Shown here piece by piece: positions 1 through 5,057 of a DNA stretch of 5,057 bases; position 1 is the first letter of the stretch, and the number at the start of each line of letters is the position of its first letter. This DNA comes from an uncultured Clostridia bacterium (GTDB taxonomy: Bacteria; Bacillota; Clostridia; Lachnospirales; CAG-274): NCBI GenBank assembly GCA_946630405.1, contig CAMOYW010000113.1:1-5057 (forward strand), given 5' to 3'. The notes beneath the pieces were generated by a model. That model searched no databases and was not told the origin of the DNA. It saw only the letters and a list, made by a program, of their open reading frames with translations. A program made the translations under genes and the position numbers.

Positions 1-729
1 CTTCATACGGGTTGTACAAGGATACTCGTACCGCAGGATTCCGACATAAAGACCGTAAAAGACCTTAAGGGTAAGGTAATAGGTACAACGGGTCTCGGTG
101 CCGCCGCTCCCACCATTATCACAAGAAGAGCGCTTTTACATGCGGGTCTTGACGGCTCGGAAACTACCAAGGATGTTGAATTTAAAGTTTTCGGAGCATC
201 CGAACTTGCACAGGCACTTCAAAACGGCGCTGTGGATGCCATTGCAAACGGCGACCCCCAGGCGGCTTTATCTCAGAAGGAATACAATTTGAGAACTCTT
301 GTGGATACCGCAACGAGTGACGATTTTAAGGATGAGTAGTGCTGTATCAGCTTTGTGACGGGCAAGGTGGCACAGGAGCATCCCGAGGAGGCGGCAAAGT
401 TTACAAGAGCCGTGCTTAAATCCGCACAGTGGGTAAATACGCATAAAGATGAGGCAGCTCAAATACAGATCGCGAAGGATTGGACGGCAGGCGATGCCGA
501 GGCAAATGCCGAAGTACTTAAGACGTACAGCTACAAGCCCGATATAAACGGCGGTATAGAAGCGCTTAAGACTACTGTTCCCGACCTTCAGACACTCGGA
601 ATTATATCTTCCGATAAGAGCGTTGATGAAATAATCAAGGAAATTACATATACTCCCGAGGGCGTGAGCAATGCCGACTTTGAAAATGTGACCGATGCTC
701 CCAAGAGTGTAGAGGAGGCGCTTAAATAA
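1..729 (+). pseudogene. ABC transporter substrate-binding protein (NitT/TauT-like), 5' end outside window, interrupted by TAG
   Basis: Frame 1 is open from the first base and reads as the later part of a periplasmic-binding-protein fold: VPQDSDIKTVKDLKGKVIGT, then a segment ending GAVDAIANGDPQAAL, then a helical C-terminal part (EHPEEAAKFTRAVLKSAQWV). This order (DLKGKxIG, then GxVDA, then PExA..TRA) is typical of nitrate/sulfonate/taurine-type lipoprotein binding proteins that capture a solute outside the membrane for an ABC permease. The N-terminus, with any signal peptide, lies before the window. A TAG at 337-339 interrupts the frame between DFKDE and CCISFVTGK; the same frame then continues for 129 codons to TAA at 727-729 with clear family character, so only one codon is at fault. 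From memory of the family a tyrosine often stands before the Cys-Cys pair, so TAT or TAC to TAG is the likely change. A GTG at 355 could begin a C-terminal fragment, but no Shine-Dalgarno precedes it. The gene is either a recent pseudogene, a sequencing error, or read through. The family call is confident; the substrate is unknown. Confidence 0.75.
713..718 (+). promoter_or_regulatory. Ribosome binding site AGGAGG for the DUF1847-like gene
   Basis: A perfect AGGAGG lies inside the end of the upstream coding frame, 10 bases before the ATG at 729. It fixes the start of the next gene, and so shows that the lysine-rich N-terminal extension is truly translated. It also gives that gene its own initiation despite the premature stop upstream. 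Confidence 0.8.
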
Positions 730-1541
730 TGGCTGAAGAGGTAAAAAAGAAGGGCAGAAAGACTGCCGAGGAGAAAAAGGCTGAACTTAAAGCTTTGAAT
801 AAAGAAGCCAAGGCTCTTGAAAAACAGCTTGAAAAGATAAAAGCTAAGGCAAAAAAGCTTGATGAAGCGGTCAATCCCAAGAAGGAGAAACCTGTGACAC
901 TTTGCGGCGGACAATGCCTTACCTGTGCCGACTGCCGTGTGAAGGCATGTTTTAACAACGAAACGGGCAAGTATCCTCCGTTTTGCCTTACAACTGCGGT
1001 AGATAAGGAGCTTTTGCAGTCCGCAAAGGATATATATTTAAATGACGAGATAGATAAAAATCTTGCCCTTACCGCCGCTTATGTGGAGGGTAATTTCTAC
1101 GGCAAGTATACAAGGGTACAGGAGACCATAGAGTTTATAAAGCAATACGGTGCGAAAAAAGTAGGTATAGCAACTTGCGTGGGTCTTTTGAACGAGACGG
1201 GTATATTTGCAAAGCTTTTGAGAAAGCACGGCATAGAGTACTATGCGGTAGGCTGTAAGATAGGAGCGATAGAAAAGAGCGAAATAGGCATACCGCCCGA
1301 AAATACGCTTACAAAGGGCGAAAAATATGAGTCAATGTGTAATCCCATAATGCAGGCAAAGGTTCTTAACGCACAAAAGACCGACCTTAACGTTGTGATA
1401 GGTCTTTGCGTGGGACATGATGCCCTGTTTATGAGATATGCCGAAGCACCTTCCACTATCCTCATTGTGAAGGACAGAGTAACGGGACATAATCCTGCCG
1501 TTCCTCTTTATACGGCAGGCGGAATATACAGTAAGATCTAA
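729..1541 (+). CDS. DUF1847-like cysteine-rich putative metal-binding protein with N-terminal coiled coil
   Basis: This 270-residue protein has two parts. Residues 1-55 are Lys/Glu/Ala-rich with no predicted membrane segment; hydrophobic residues fall at 20, 23, 27, 30, 34, 37, 41, 44 and 48, a strict 3-4 heptad pattern that predicts a coiled coil. Residues 59-270 resemble DUF1847: a cysteine cluster (C59, C63, C66, C69, C74, then C86), a later GIATCVGLLNETGIFAKLL segment with C150, C176 and C204, and the C-terminal GLCVGHDALF and KDRVTGHNPAVPLY motifs (C227). The family is annotated as putative metal binding and has no established reaction; the clustered cysteines support metal or Fe-S coordination by inference. 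It is probably cytoplasmic, as there is no signal peptide. Its ATG shares one base with the upstream stop (TAATG), so translation may be coupled to the binding-protein gene. The core alone is near the usual family length as I recall it; the coiled-coil extension is the odd part. No function is claimed beyond this. Confidence 0.8.
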   Translation: MAEEVKKKGRKTAEEKKAELKALNKEAKALEKQLEKIKAKAKKLDEAVNPKKEKPVTLCGGQCLTCADCRVKACFNNETGKYPPFCLTTAVDKELLQSAKDIYLNDEIDKNLALTAAYVEGNFYGKYTRVQETIEFIKQYGAKKVGIATCVGLLNETGIFAKLLRKHGIEYYAVGCKIGAIEKSEIGIPPENTLTKGEKYESMCNPIMQAKVLNAQKTDLNVVIGLCVGHDALFMRYAEAPSTILIVKDRVTGHNPAVPLYTAGGIYSKI

Positions 1542-1544
1542 GAT

Positions 1545-1585
1545 ACTATGAATACAAAAAAATGACTATGAATACAAAAAAAATG
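1545..1585 (+). repeat. Tandem duplication of the ECF S-component start region
   Basis: ACTATGAATACAAAAAAATG (1545-1564) is followed directly by the same sequence with one more A in its A-run (1565-1585). Each copy carries ATG-AAT-ACA-AAA-AAA, coding MNTKK. Because the first copy has one A fewer, its frame (ATG at 1548) stops after five codons at TGA 1563-1565, while the second copy (ATG at 1568) leads into the transporter gene. The likely origin is replication slippage that duplicated the start site. Confidence 0.9.
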
Positions 1586-2053
1586 TGTTTGACTGCGCTG
1601 TGCATCGCTCTTGTGTGCATAGCGACAATGCTTATAAGAGTGCCGATACCCGCAACAAACGGCTATATAAATATGGGTGACGGGATGCTTTTAACGGCAA
1701 CGGCTTTGCTCGGTGCGGGTGCGGGAGCGATAAGCGGCGGCTTAGGCTCTGCCCTTGCGGATCTGCTTTCGGGCTATCCTCATTGGGCAATTGCGACATT
1801 CATAATAAAAGGGCTTGAAGGCTTGCTCTTTGGCGGACTTATAAAGGCTTTGCCGAAATTGCCAAATATAATTCCCGCAGCCTTGGCTCTTGCGTTTATG
1901 GTCTTTGGCTATTTCGTGGCCGGAGCCATACTTGAAGGAAGTGTTGCCGTGTCGCTTACATCCGTACCGCCCAATATAGTACAAGGTGCAGGCGGACTCG
2001 GAGTATACGTATTGCTTCATTCGGCACTTAAAAAAGCAAAATTAAAGATATAA
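1562..2053 (+). CDS. ECF transporter S component (PF07155-like), substrate unknown
   Basis: This small, very hydrophobic protein (163 residues from this ATG, 161 from the ATG at 1568) has about five to six predicted membrane helices, roughly residues 9-26, 40-60, 62-80, 84-96, 103-125 and 135-155. S components bind a vitamin or other micronutrient in the membrane and pair with a shared EcfT and two ATPases, which are not in this window. The first helix carries an Ala-xxx-Ala pattern (A12, A16), the kind of motif through which S subunits contact EcfT. The segment INMGDGMLLTATALLG and the glycine-rich GAISGGLGSALADLL that follows are typical of the COG4720/PF07155 type. It lies 20 bases after the DUF1847-like gene, so it is probably co-transcribed. 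No good Shine-Dalgarno is seen: an AUG at 1548 opens a five-codon frame ending in TGA that overlaps this ATG (ATGA), so initiation may rely on coupling. MNTKK from 1568 is equally plausible as the true start. Confidence 0.8.
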   Translation: MTMNTKKMCLTALCIALVCIATMLIRVPIPATNGYINMGDGMLLTATALLGAGAGAISGGLGSALADLLSGYPHWAIATFIIKGLEGLLFGGLIKALPKLPNIIPAALALAFMVFGYFVAGAILEGSVAVSLTSVPPNIVQGAGGLGVYVLLHSALKKAKLKI

Positions 2054-2252
2054 GAAGGGTGTCGCATTAAGCTCCGCTTACGGCAAAAAAACAGGTTTAT
2101 GCCGATTAGCAGACTTGTCTGCGTGCCGGATCCTCGCACGGGCAAAGCCCGAATTGCGGATTTGAGCCTGCGGTGCCAAAATTACCGAAAAATAGACAAC
2201 ATAATGGACTGAACTATTGAATATCATCATATTCCAAATGTGACAGTCCTAT
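2054..2252. other. Non-coding, palindrome-rich stretch after the ECF S-component gene
   Basis: No convincing coding frame is seen. The stretch holds several short inverted repeats in close succession: GCAGACTTGTCTGC (2109-2122), CGTGC with GCACG around a GGATCC palindrome (2122-2140), and CGGGC-AAA-GCCCG (2139-2151). It is richer in G and C than the AT-rich bases around the terminator. None of the hairpins has a T-run after it, so they are not terminators. It could be a dispersed intergenic repeat or an mRNA-stabilising 3' structure; the sequence alone does not decide. Confidence 0.45.
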
Positions 2253-2295
2253 AAAAAACAGAGTTCTGCTTCTGAGGTCAGAACTCTGTTTTTTT
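2253..2295. terminator. Bidirectional intrinsic terminator between convergent genes
   Basis: ACAGAGTTCTG (2258-2268) pairs perfectly with CAGAACTCTGT (2279-2289) around a 10-base loop. A run of A precedes it (2253-2258) and a run of seven T follows it (2289-2295), so it is a stem plus U-tract on both strands. On the + strand it ends the transporter operon; on the - strand it ends the activating-enzyme gene, whose TAA stop (2294-2296) overlaps the hairpin flank. Confidence 0.92.
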
Positions 2296-3019
2296 ATATT
2301 CCGAGTATTCTTTTGGCTTTTTCTACGCTTTCAGCTGTCGGGGGTTCTATCCCTTCCAAACCGTATTTGATGCCGAGTTGTTCCCATTTGTATACTCCGA
2401 GTGTATGGTAGGGAAGTATCTCGATTTTTTTTATGTTTTTCAAAGGCTTTAAAAAGTCCGCAAGCCTTTGCAGATATTCTTCACTGTCGTTTATCGTGGG
2501 CACAAGTACGTGCCTTATCCATACGTCTTTGTTTATCTCATTAAGATATTTGGCGCAATCGAGTATGTTTGCGTTTGTGTGCCCGGTGAGTTTTTTGTGC
2601 TCTTCATCGTCTATGTGTTTGATGTCAAGAAGGACGGTGTCGGTGTTTTGCATAAGAGCGGCGAATTTTGTGAAAAATGGCTCTTCTCGTGTGAAACGGT
2701 GCGCCGATGTGTCAAGTGCCGTGTTTATACCTCTTTTTTTAGCCTTTTCAAAAAGTTCGGAGACGAAATCTATTTGAAGAAGAGGATCGCCGCCCGAAAC
2801 GGTGATACCGCCGTCTTTTCCCCAATAGCTTTTGTAGCGTTCGGCTTTGTCAAGAATGGTGTCCGCATCGGCTTCGGTGCCGCCTTCCATGCTCCAGGTG
2901 TCGGGGTTGTGACAAAATTTGCAACGCATGTCACAGCCTTTTAAAAAAATCAAAAATCTTACTCCGGGTCCGTCAACGGAGCCGAAGCTTTCGGTGGAAT
3001 GGATTATACCCTTTGTCAT
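2294..3019 (-). CDS. pflA: Pyruvate formate-lyase activating enzyme (radical SAM)
   Basis: This 241-residue protein is near the 246 residues of E. coli PflA. It uses a [4Fe-4S] cluster and S-adenosylmethionine to make the glycyl radical on pyruvate formate-lyase, which splits pyruvate to acetyl-CoA and formate in anaerobic fermentation; it is cytoplasmic. Visible motifs: S14-VDGPGVR, the cluster ligands C29-x3-C33-x2-C36 followed by HNPDTW, the SAM-contact stretch GGITVSGGDPLLQ (70-82), D103 in ALDTSA, K134 in LLDIKHID, IRHVLVPTIND (168-178), and LPYHTLGVYKWEQLG (202-216), which is characteristic of PflA. The glycine-rich motif ends SGGD where many relatives have SGGE, a conservative change. 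The ATG is preceded by AGGGA at 3027-3031 (- strand) with 7 bases between, which supports this start. It has its own promoter and terminator, so it appears to be transcribed alone; no pyruvate formate-lyase gene is in the window. Activators of other glycyl-radical enzymes are related, but they often carry an extra ferredoxin-like insert that is absent here. Confidence 0.92.
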   Translation of the reverse strand: MTKGIIHSTESFGSVDGPGVRFLIFLKGCDMRCKFCHNPDTWSMEGGTEADADTILDKAERYKSYWGKDGGITVSGGDPLLQIDFVSELFEKAKKRGINTALDTSAHRFTREEPFFTKFAALMQNTDTVLLDIKHIDDEEHKKLTGHTNANILDCAKYLNEINKDVWIRHVLVPTINDSEEYLQRLADFLKPLKNIKKIEILPYHTLGVYKWEQLGIKYGLEGIEPPTAESVEKAKRILGI

Positions 3020-3036
3020 TGTAGTTTCCCTATGCT

Positions 3037-3066
3037 GGTATTACACTTACCGTGGTACTATATCAC
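3037..3066 (-). promoter_or_regulatory. Candidate operator: two abutting inverted repeats over the pflA -10 and start site
   Basis: Read on the + strand, GTGGTA-CTA-TATCAC (3052-3066) is an imperfect inverted repeat (5 of 6 arm bases match) covering the whole -10 box. Immediately next to it, GGTA-N7-TACC (3037-3051) is a second inverted repeat covering the expected transcription start near 3050. A repressor bound here would block the promoter. The regulator is unknown, and short arms like these can occur by chance. Confidence 0.35.
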
Positions 3067-3085
3067 AAGGGTAGGGGTTTGTCAA
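3057..3085 (-). promoter_or_regulatory. Sigma-70/SigA-type promoter for pflA
   Basis: On the - strand a perfect TTGACA (3085-3080) is followed by exactly 17 bases and TATAGT (3062-3057), one or two bases from TATAAT. The expected transcription start is near 3050, giving a leader of about 30 bases before the ATG at 3019. This is the strongest promoter match in the window. Confidence 0.88.
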
Positions 3086-3120
3086 TCGGTGGAAGAAAGA
3101 GTCTTTTTAATGACACAATA

Positions 3121-3175
3121 TTGAATTTTTATATGATATTGCCTATGTTTGGCAAAACTTGAATTTTGATATTGC
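3121..3175 (+). repeat. Imperfect direct repeat upstream of the GGDEF gene
   Basis: TTGAATTTT-TATA-TGATATTGC (3121-3142, with extra bases in the middle) recurs as TTGAATTTTGATATTGC at 3159-3175, where its last bases form part of the -35 box of the promoter at 3172-3200. Between the copies lies TTGCC-N7-GGCAA (3139-3155), an inverted repeat. The arrangement could be a regulator site or only AT-rich chance similarity. Confidence 0.4.
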
Positions 3176-3200
3176 AAAAATATTGGCGTTATGATAGAAT
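3172..3200 (+). promoter_or_regulatory. Promoter for the GGDEF sensor gene, with extended -10
   Basis: TTGCAA (3172-3177), a 17-base spacer and TAGAAT (3195-3200) make a SigA-type promoter; the TG at 3192-3193 one base before the hexamer gives an extended -10. The expected start is near 3207, about 48 bases before the TTG start codon. A weaker second candidate, TTGAAT (3121-3126) with TATGTT (3144-3149), also has a 17-base spacer. Confidence 0.72.
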
Positions 3201-3243
3201 GACTATATAAAGTTATTGTTTAATGGGATTGGTTTGTGTAAAT

Positions 3244-3250
3244 GAGGTGA
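3244..3250 (+). promoter_or_regulatory. Ribosome binding site GAGGTGA, decides a TTG start
   Basis: ATGAGGTGAT at 3242-3251 matches the 16S anti-Shine-Dalgarno over GAGGTGAT and is well spaced before TTG at 3255. An in-frame TGA at 3243-3245 rules out any start further upstream, so TTG is the only start fitting this site. Confidence 0.82.
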
Positions 3251-3254
3251 TTAT

Positions 3255-5006
3255 TTGTTTGCCAATTATGCCGTAATTGATGAATATTTGAATGTAATAA
3301 GCGGAAGTACCGAGTTTTTCAAGTTTATGGGAGCGCTTAATTTCAGTTCCCTTCTTACTCAGGTCTCCGACAGAGATGCGGGCACGCTTCGTTCCGCTTG
3401 CAAGCATGTGTTCAACTCCAATAAGGAAAAGAGATTACAGCTTGAAGTGCTGAATAATAACGGCGAATACCGTCCTTGTTATCTTACGCTTTCGCCGAAC
3501 ACTACCGCCGAAAACGGAAGGACGATAGTTGTAAATATATACGATATAGACCAGACAATAAACGATATATCAGTAATGAAGCGCCATATGGATATAATGC
3601 AAATGGTTGCGGGCGACGACAATACCATATTGTTTGAATATACGCCTTTTGACAGAATGCTCAGTATTTTCCGCTGTGATTCGACCAATACCTACAATAT
3701 ATATTCCGGTAATGTAAACGACTGGTCGGATGAGATAATATACGGCGACAGAGTTGCGCCGAACAACAAAGAGCAGTTCAGAAATTTTGTGGACGACCTT
3801 AAGAGAGGCTCAAGGACACTTCATGCGGAGCTTTCCTTTGACCTTTTCGGAGATAAGAGCATAAAACCCTACGTTATAGAGGGAATGACTGTTATCAACA
3901 ATACCATAGTTGATGCCATAGGAGGTTCTATCAGATATAAAGATGCTTCCAATAAGGCGGATATATTAAGTGAATTCAGTAAGGATTTTATGACGGGCGT
4001 GCTTGACAAGCGCTCCATAATAAAATACGCCAAAGACAGGATAGAGACGAGAAACGGCGAGGATGTAACGCTTGCGATACTCGACCTCGATCATTTCAAA
4101 GATGTAAACGATGTGCTCGGACACAGCAAGGGCGACGACGTTATCATCAAATTTGCGGACATTATCAAGAGCTGTATCGGAAATGCGGGTGCGGTAGGAC
4201 GCTTTGGCGGTGACGAGTTCATGGTCGTTATAGACGATATAAAGGATCAGCTCCAGATAAGAGAGTTTTTCCGTGCTATCCGCTCCACCACCGAAATGGA
4301 GTTCAAGGGGCTCGGAGATGACAGCAAGATAGATGTGACCACTTCTATAGGTGTGGTACCCATCAATAATCTTGAGGGCGAAATAAGCTACGATGCCATG
4401 TTCAAGACGGCGGATTACTGCCTGTATACCGCCAAGGAGTACGGTAGGAACCGTTACCTTATATACGACGACCGTTCAAAGAAAAATCTTCGTATGGACG
4501 GTACCATGAGCCAGAACAAGTTTGAAAAGACCGTTCGTAACAACACCTTTATGCTTTCCATTACGGAGAAACTGTTTAACGAGGGTACAAAGTGTATTGA
4601 GGATGTTATACGCGAGATCGGTGAAAGACTTGAGCTTGATAATGTTGTGGTATATTACGGCGAGGGGCTTAAGCCATTTGCGTGGTGGGGCGATCAGGAA
4701 GAGGAAAGACTTTCCGCACAGTATCTCTTTGAGGATAACTATGTGTCGAACTTCGATGAGAACAATGTATACGCTCTTTCAAATTCTCCCACGCTCGGAG
4801 GAAAGATGCCGAATGCTTACAAGTATTTGGAGCATCAGAGCATTTATTCGTGCCTTCAATTCCTTATAAAGGATGAGGATAAGGTTCTCGGACTTATCTC
4901 CTACGAACTCACGTCGGAGCCGGGAAGATACTGGCACGACGATGAGTCAAACTTACTTACCATCATCAGTCAGGTCATGGCACAGATGCTTAAAAAAGAA
5001 AAATAA
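3255..5006 (+). CDS. Diguanylate cyclase with two PAS-like regions, GGDEF and C-terminal GAF-like region
   Basis: This 583-residue protein starts at TTG and has no predicted membrane segment, so it is probably cytoplasmic. Residues 1-105 and about 108-230 look like PAS-type sensor folds (IDEYLNVISGSTEFFKFMG opens the first); no cofactor residue can be named. Residues 240-405 form a full GGDEF domain: DFMTGVLDKRS, metal-binding D277 in LDLDHFKDVND, GHSKGDD (289-295), RFGGDEF with GGDEF at 318-322, TSIGV (363-367) and ADYCLYTAKEYGRNR (386-400). All signature residues for joining two GTP into c-di-GMP are present. The RxxD inhibitory site expected just before RFGGDEF reads GNAG, so product inhibition through it should be absent. 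Residues about 430-583 resemble a GAF domain (VIREIGERLELDNVVVYYGE, then KVLGLISYE, then a final helix), an unusual place for a sensor, after the catalytic domain. No EAL or HD-GYP domain is present. It has its own promoter, divergent from pflA. The enzymatic class is confident; the signal sensed is unknown. Confidence 0.9.
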   Translation: MFANYAVIDEYLNVISGSTEFFKFMGALNFSSLLTQVSDRDAGTLRSACKHVFNSNKEKRLQLEVLNNNGEYRPCYLTLSPNTTAENGRTIVVNIYDIDQTINDISVMKRHMDIMQMVAGDDNTILFEYTPFDRMLSIFRCDSTNTYNIYSGNVNDWSDEIIYGDRVAPNNKEQFRNFVDDLKRGSRTLHAELSFDLFGDKSIKPYVIEGMTVINNTIVDAIGGSIRYKDASNKADILSEFSKDFMTGVLDKRSIIKYAKDRIETRNGEDVTLAILDLDHFKDVNDVLGHSKGDDVIIKFADIIKSCIGNAGAVGRFGGDEFMVVIDDIKDQLQIREFFRAIRSTTEMEFKGLGDDSKIDVTTSIGVVPINNLEGEISYDAMFKTADYCLYTAKEYGRNRYLIYDDRSKKNLRMDGTMSQNKFEKTVRNNTFMLSITEKLFNEGTKCIEDVIREIGERLELDNVVVYYGEGLKPFAWWGDQEEERLSAQYLFEDNYVSNFDENNVYALSNSPTLGGKMPNAYKYLEHQSIYSCLQFLIKDEDKVLGLISYELTSEPGRYWHDDESNLLTIISQVMAQMLKKEK

Positions 5007-5057
5007 GGAAACACTGATTTAATTAATCATTCGCATATTTGGCTACTGTTACCGCAT
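5007..5057. other. Window-end tail after the GGDEF gene, no terminator seen
   Basis: The 51 bases after the stop contain no hairpin with a T-run. TGATT-TAATT-AATCA (5015-5029) is a near palindrome. On the - strand a frame is open from the window edge, reading AVTVAKYAND and then TAA, which could be the last residues of a gene that lies beyond the window. This is too short to identify. Confidence 0.3.

Noticed and set aside
98..292. Open frame of 64 codons on the + strand
   Set aside because: It overlaps the binding-protein frame, has no Shine-Dalgarno and its Arg/Leu/Pro-rich translation resembles no family.
337..339. Pyrrolysine or selenocysteine insertion at the TAG
   Set aside because: Selenocysteine uses TGA, and pyrrolysine occurs in few families such as methylamine methyltransferases; a binding protein is not an expected host. 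A nonsense mutation is simpler.
588..970. Two - strand frames with Phe/Leu/Ser-rich translations
   Set aside because: They are the antisense of the Lys/Glu-rich coding region of the binding protein and the DUF1847-like gene; their apparent hydrophobicity follows from that.
2139..2151. CGGGC-AAA-GCCCG hairpin as a terminator
   Set aside because: No T-run follows on either strand; the hairpin at 2253-2295 is the clear terminator.
2433..2944. Two + strand frames of 114 and 158 codons opposite pflA
   Set aside because: The opposite strand encodes a fully conserved radical SAM enzyme, and these frames lack recognisable motifs or a ribosome binding site.
3052..3075. Rex redox-repressor site at the TTGTGA found on the - strand near the pflA -10
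   Set aside because: Only one half-site matches; the opposite TCACAA half is absent at the required spacing.
4522..4869. A 115-codon + strand frame inside the GGDEF gene
   Set aside because: It is a +1/+2 shadow of the GAF-like region, Arg-rich, with no initiation signal.

Overview
The window most likely comes from an anaerobic Clostridia-type Firmicute. The evidence is a glycyl-radical (pyruvate formate-lyase) activating enzyme, an ECF-type vitamin transporter S component, GAGG/AGGAGG-type ribosome binding sites, a TTG start behind a strong Shine-Dalgarno, and AT-leaning codon choice (many ATA, CTT and AGA codons). Species cannot be named from this sequence.

Layout. Positions 1-2053 hold three genes on the + strand that look like one operon. 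The first is the 3' part of a NitT/TauT-type ABC transporter substrate-binding protein, broken by an in-frame TAG at 337-339. The second is a DUF1847-like cysteine-rich putative metal-binding protein with an added N-terminal coiled coil; its ATG overlaps the previous stop (TAATG). The third is a small ECF transporter S component whose start region carries a 20/21-bp tandem duplication. After a 200-bp non-coding stretch rich in small palindromes, a strong hairpin at 2253-2295 with T-runs on both sides ends transcription from both strands. Positions 2294-3019 on the - strand encode a PflA-type radical SAM enzyme, with a near-consensus promoter at 3057-3085. A 235-bp divergent intergenic region separates it from a + strand 583-residue sensor protein with PAS-like, GGDEF and GAF-like regions (3255-5006), a probable diguanylate cyclase without the inhibitory I-site. 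The final 51 bases hold no identified gene.

How the genes may work together. The first three genes combine two solute-uptake components (an ABC binding protein and an ECF S component) around a cysteine-rich protein, which suggests uptake of a metal, cofactor or cofactor precursor; the substrate is not readable from the sequence. The activating enzyme and the c-di-GMP enzyme are separately promoted and divergent, so they share a control region but not an operon. No phage, CRISPR, tRNA or rRNA feature was seen. The points most worth checking are the amber codon in an otherwise intact gene, the duplicated start with its A-run, the coiled-coil fusion on the DUF1847-like protein, and the possible operators in the divergent region.
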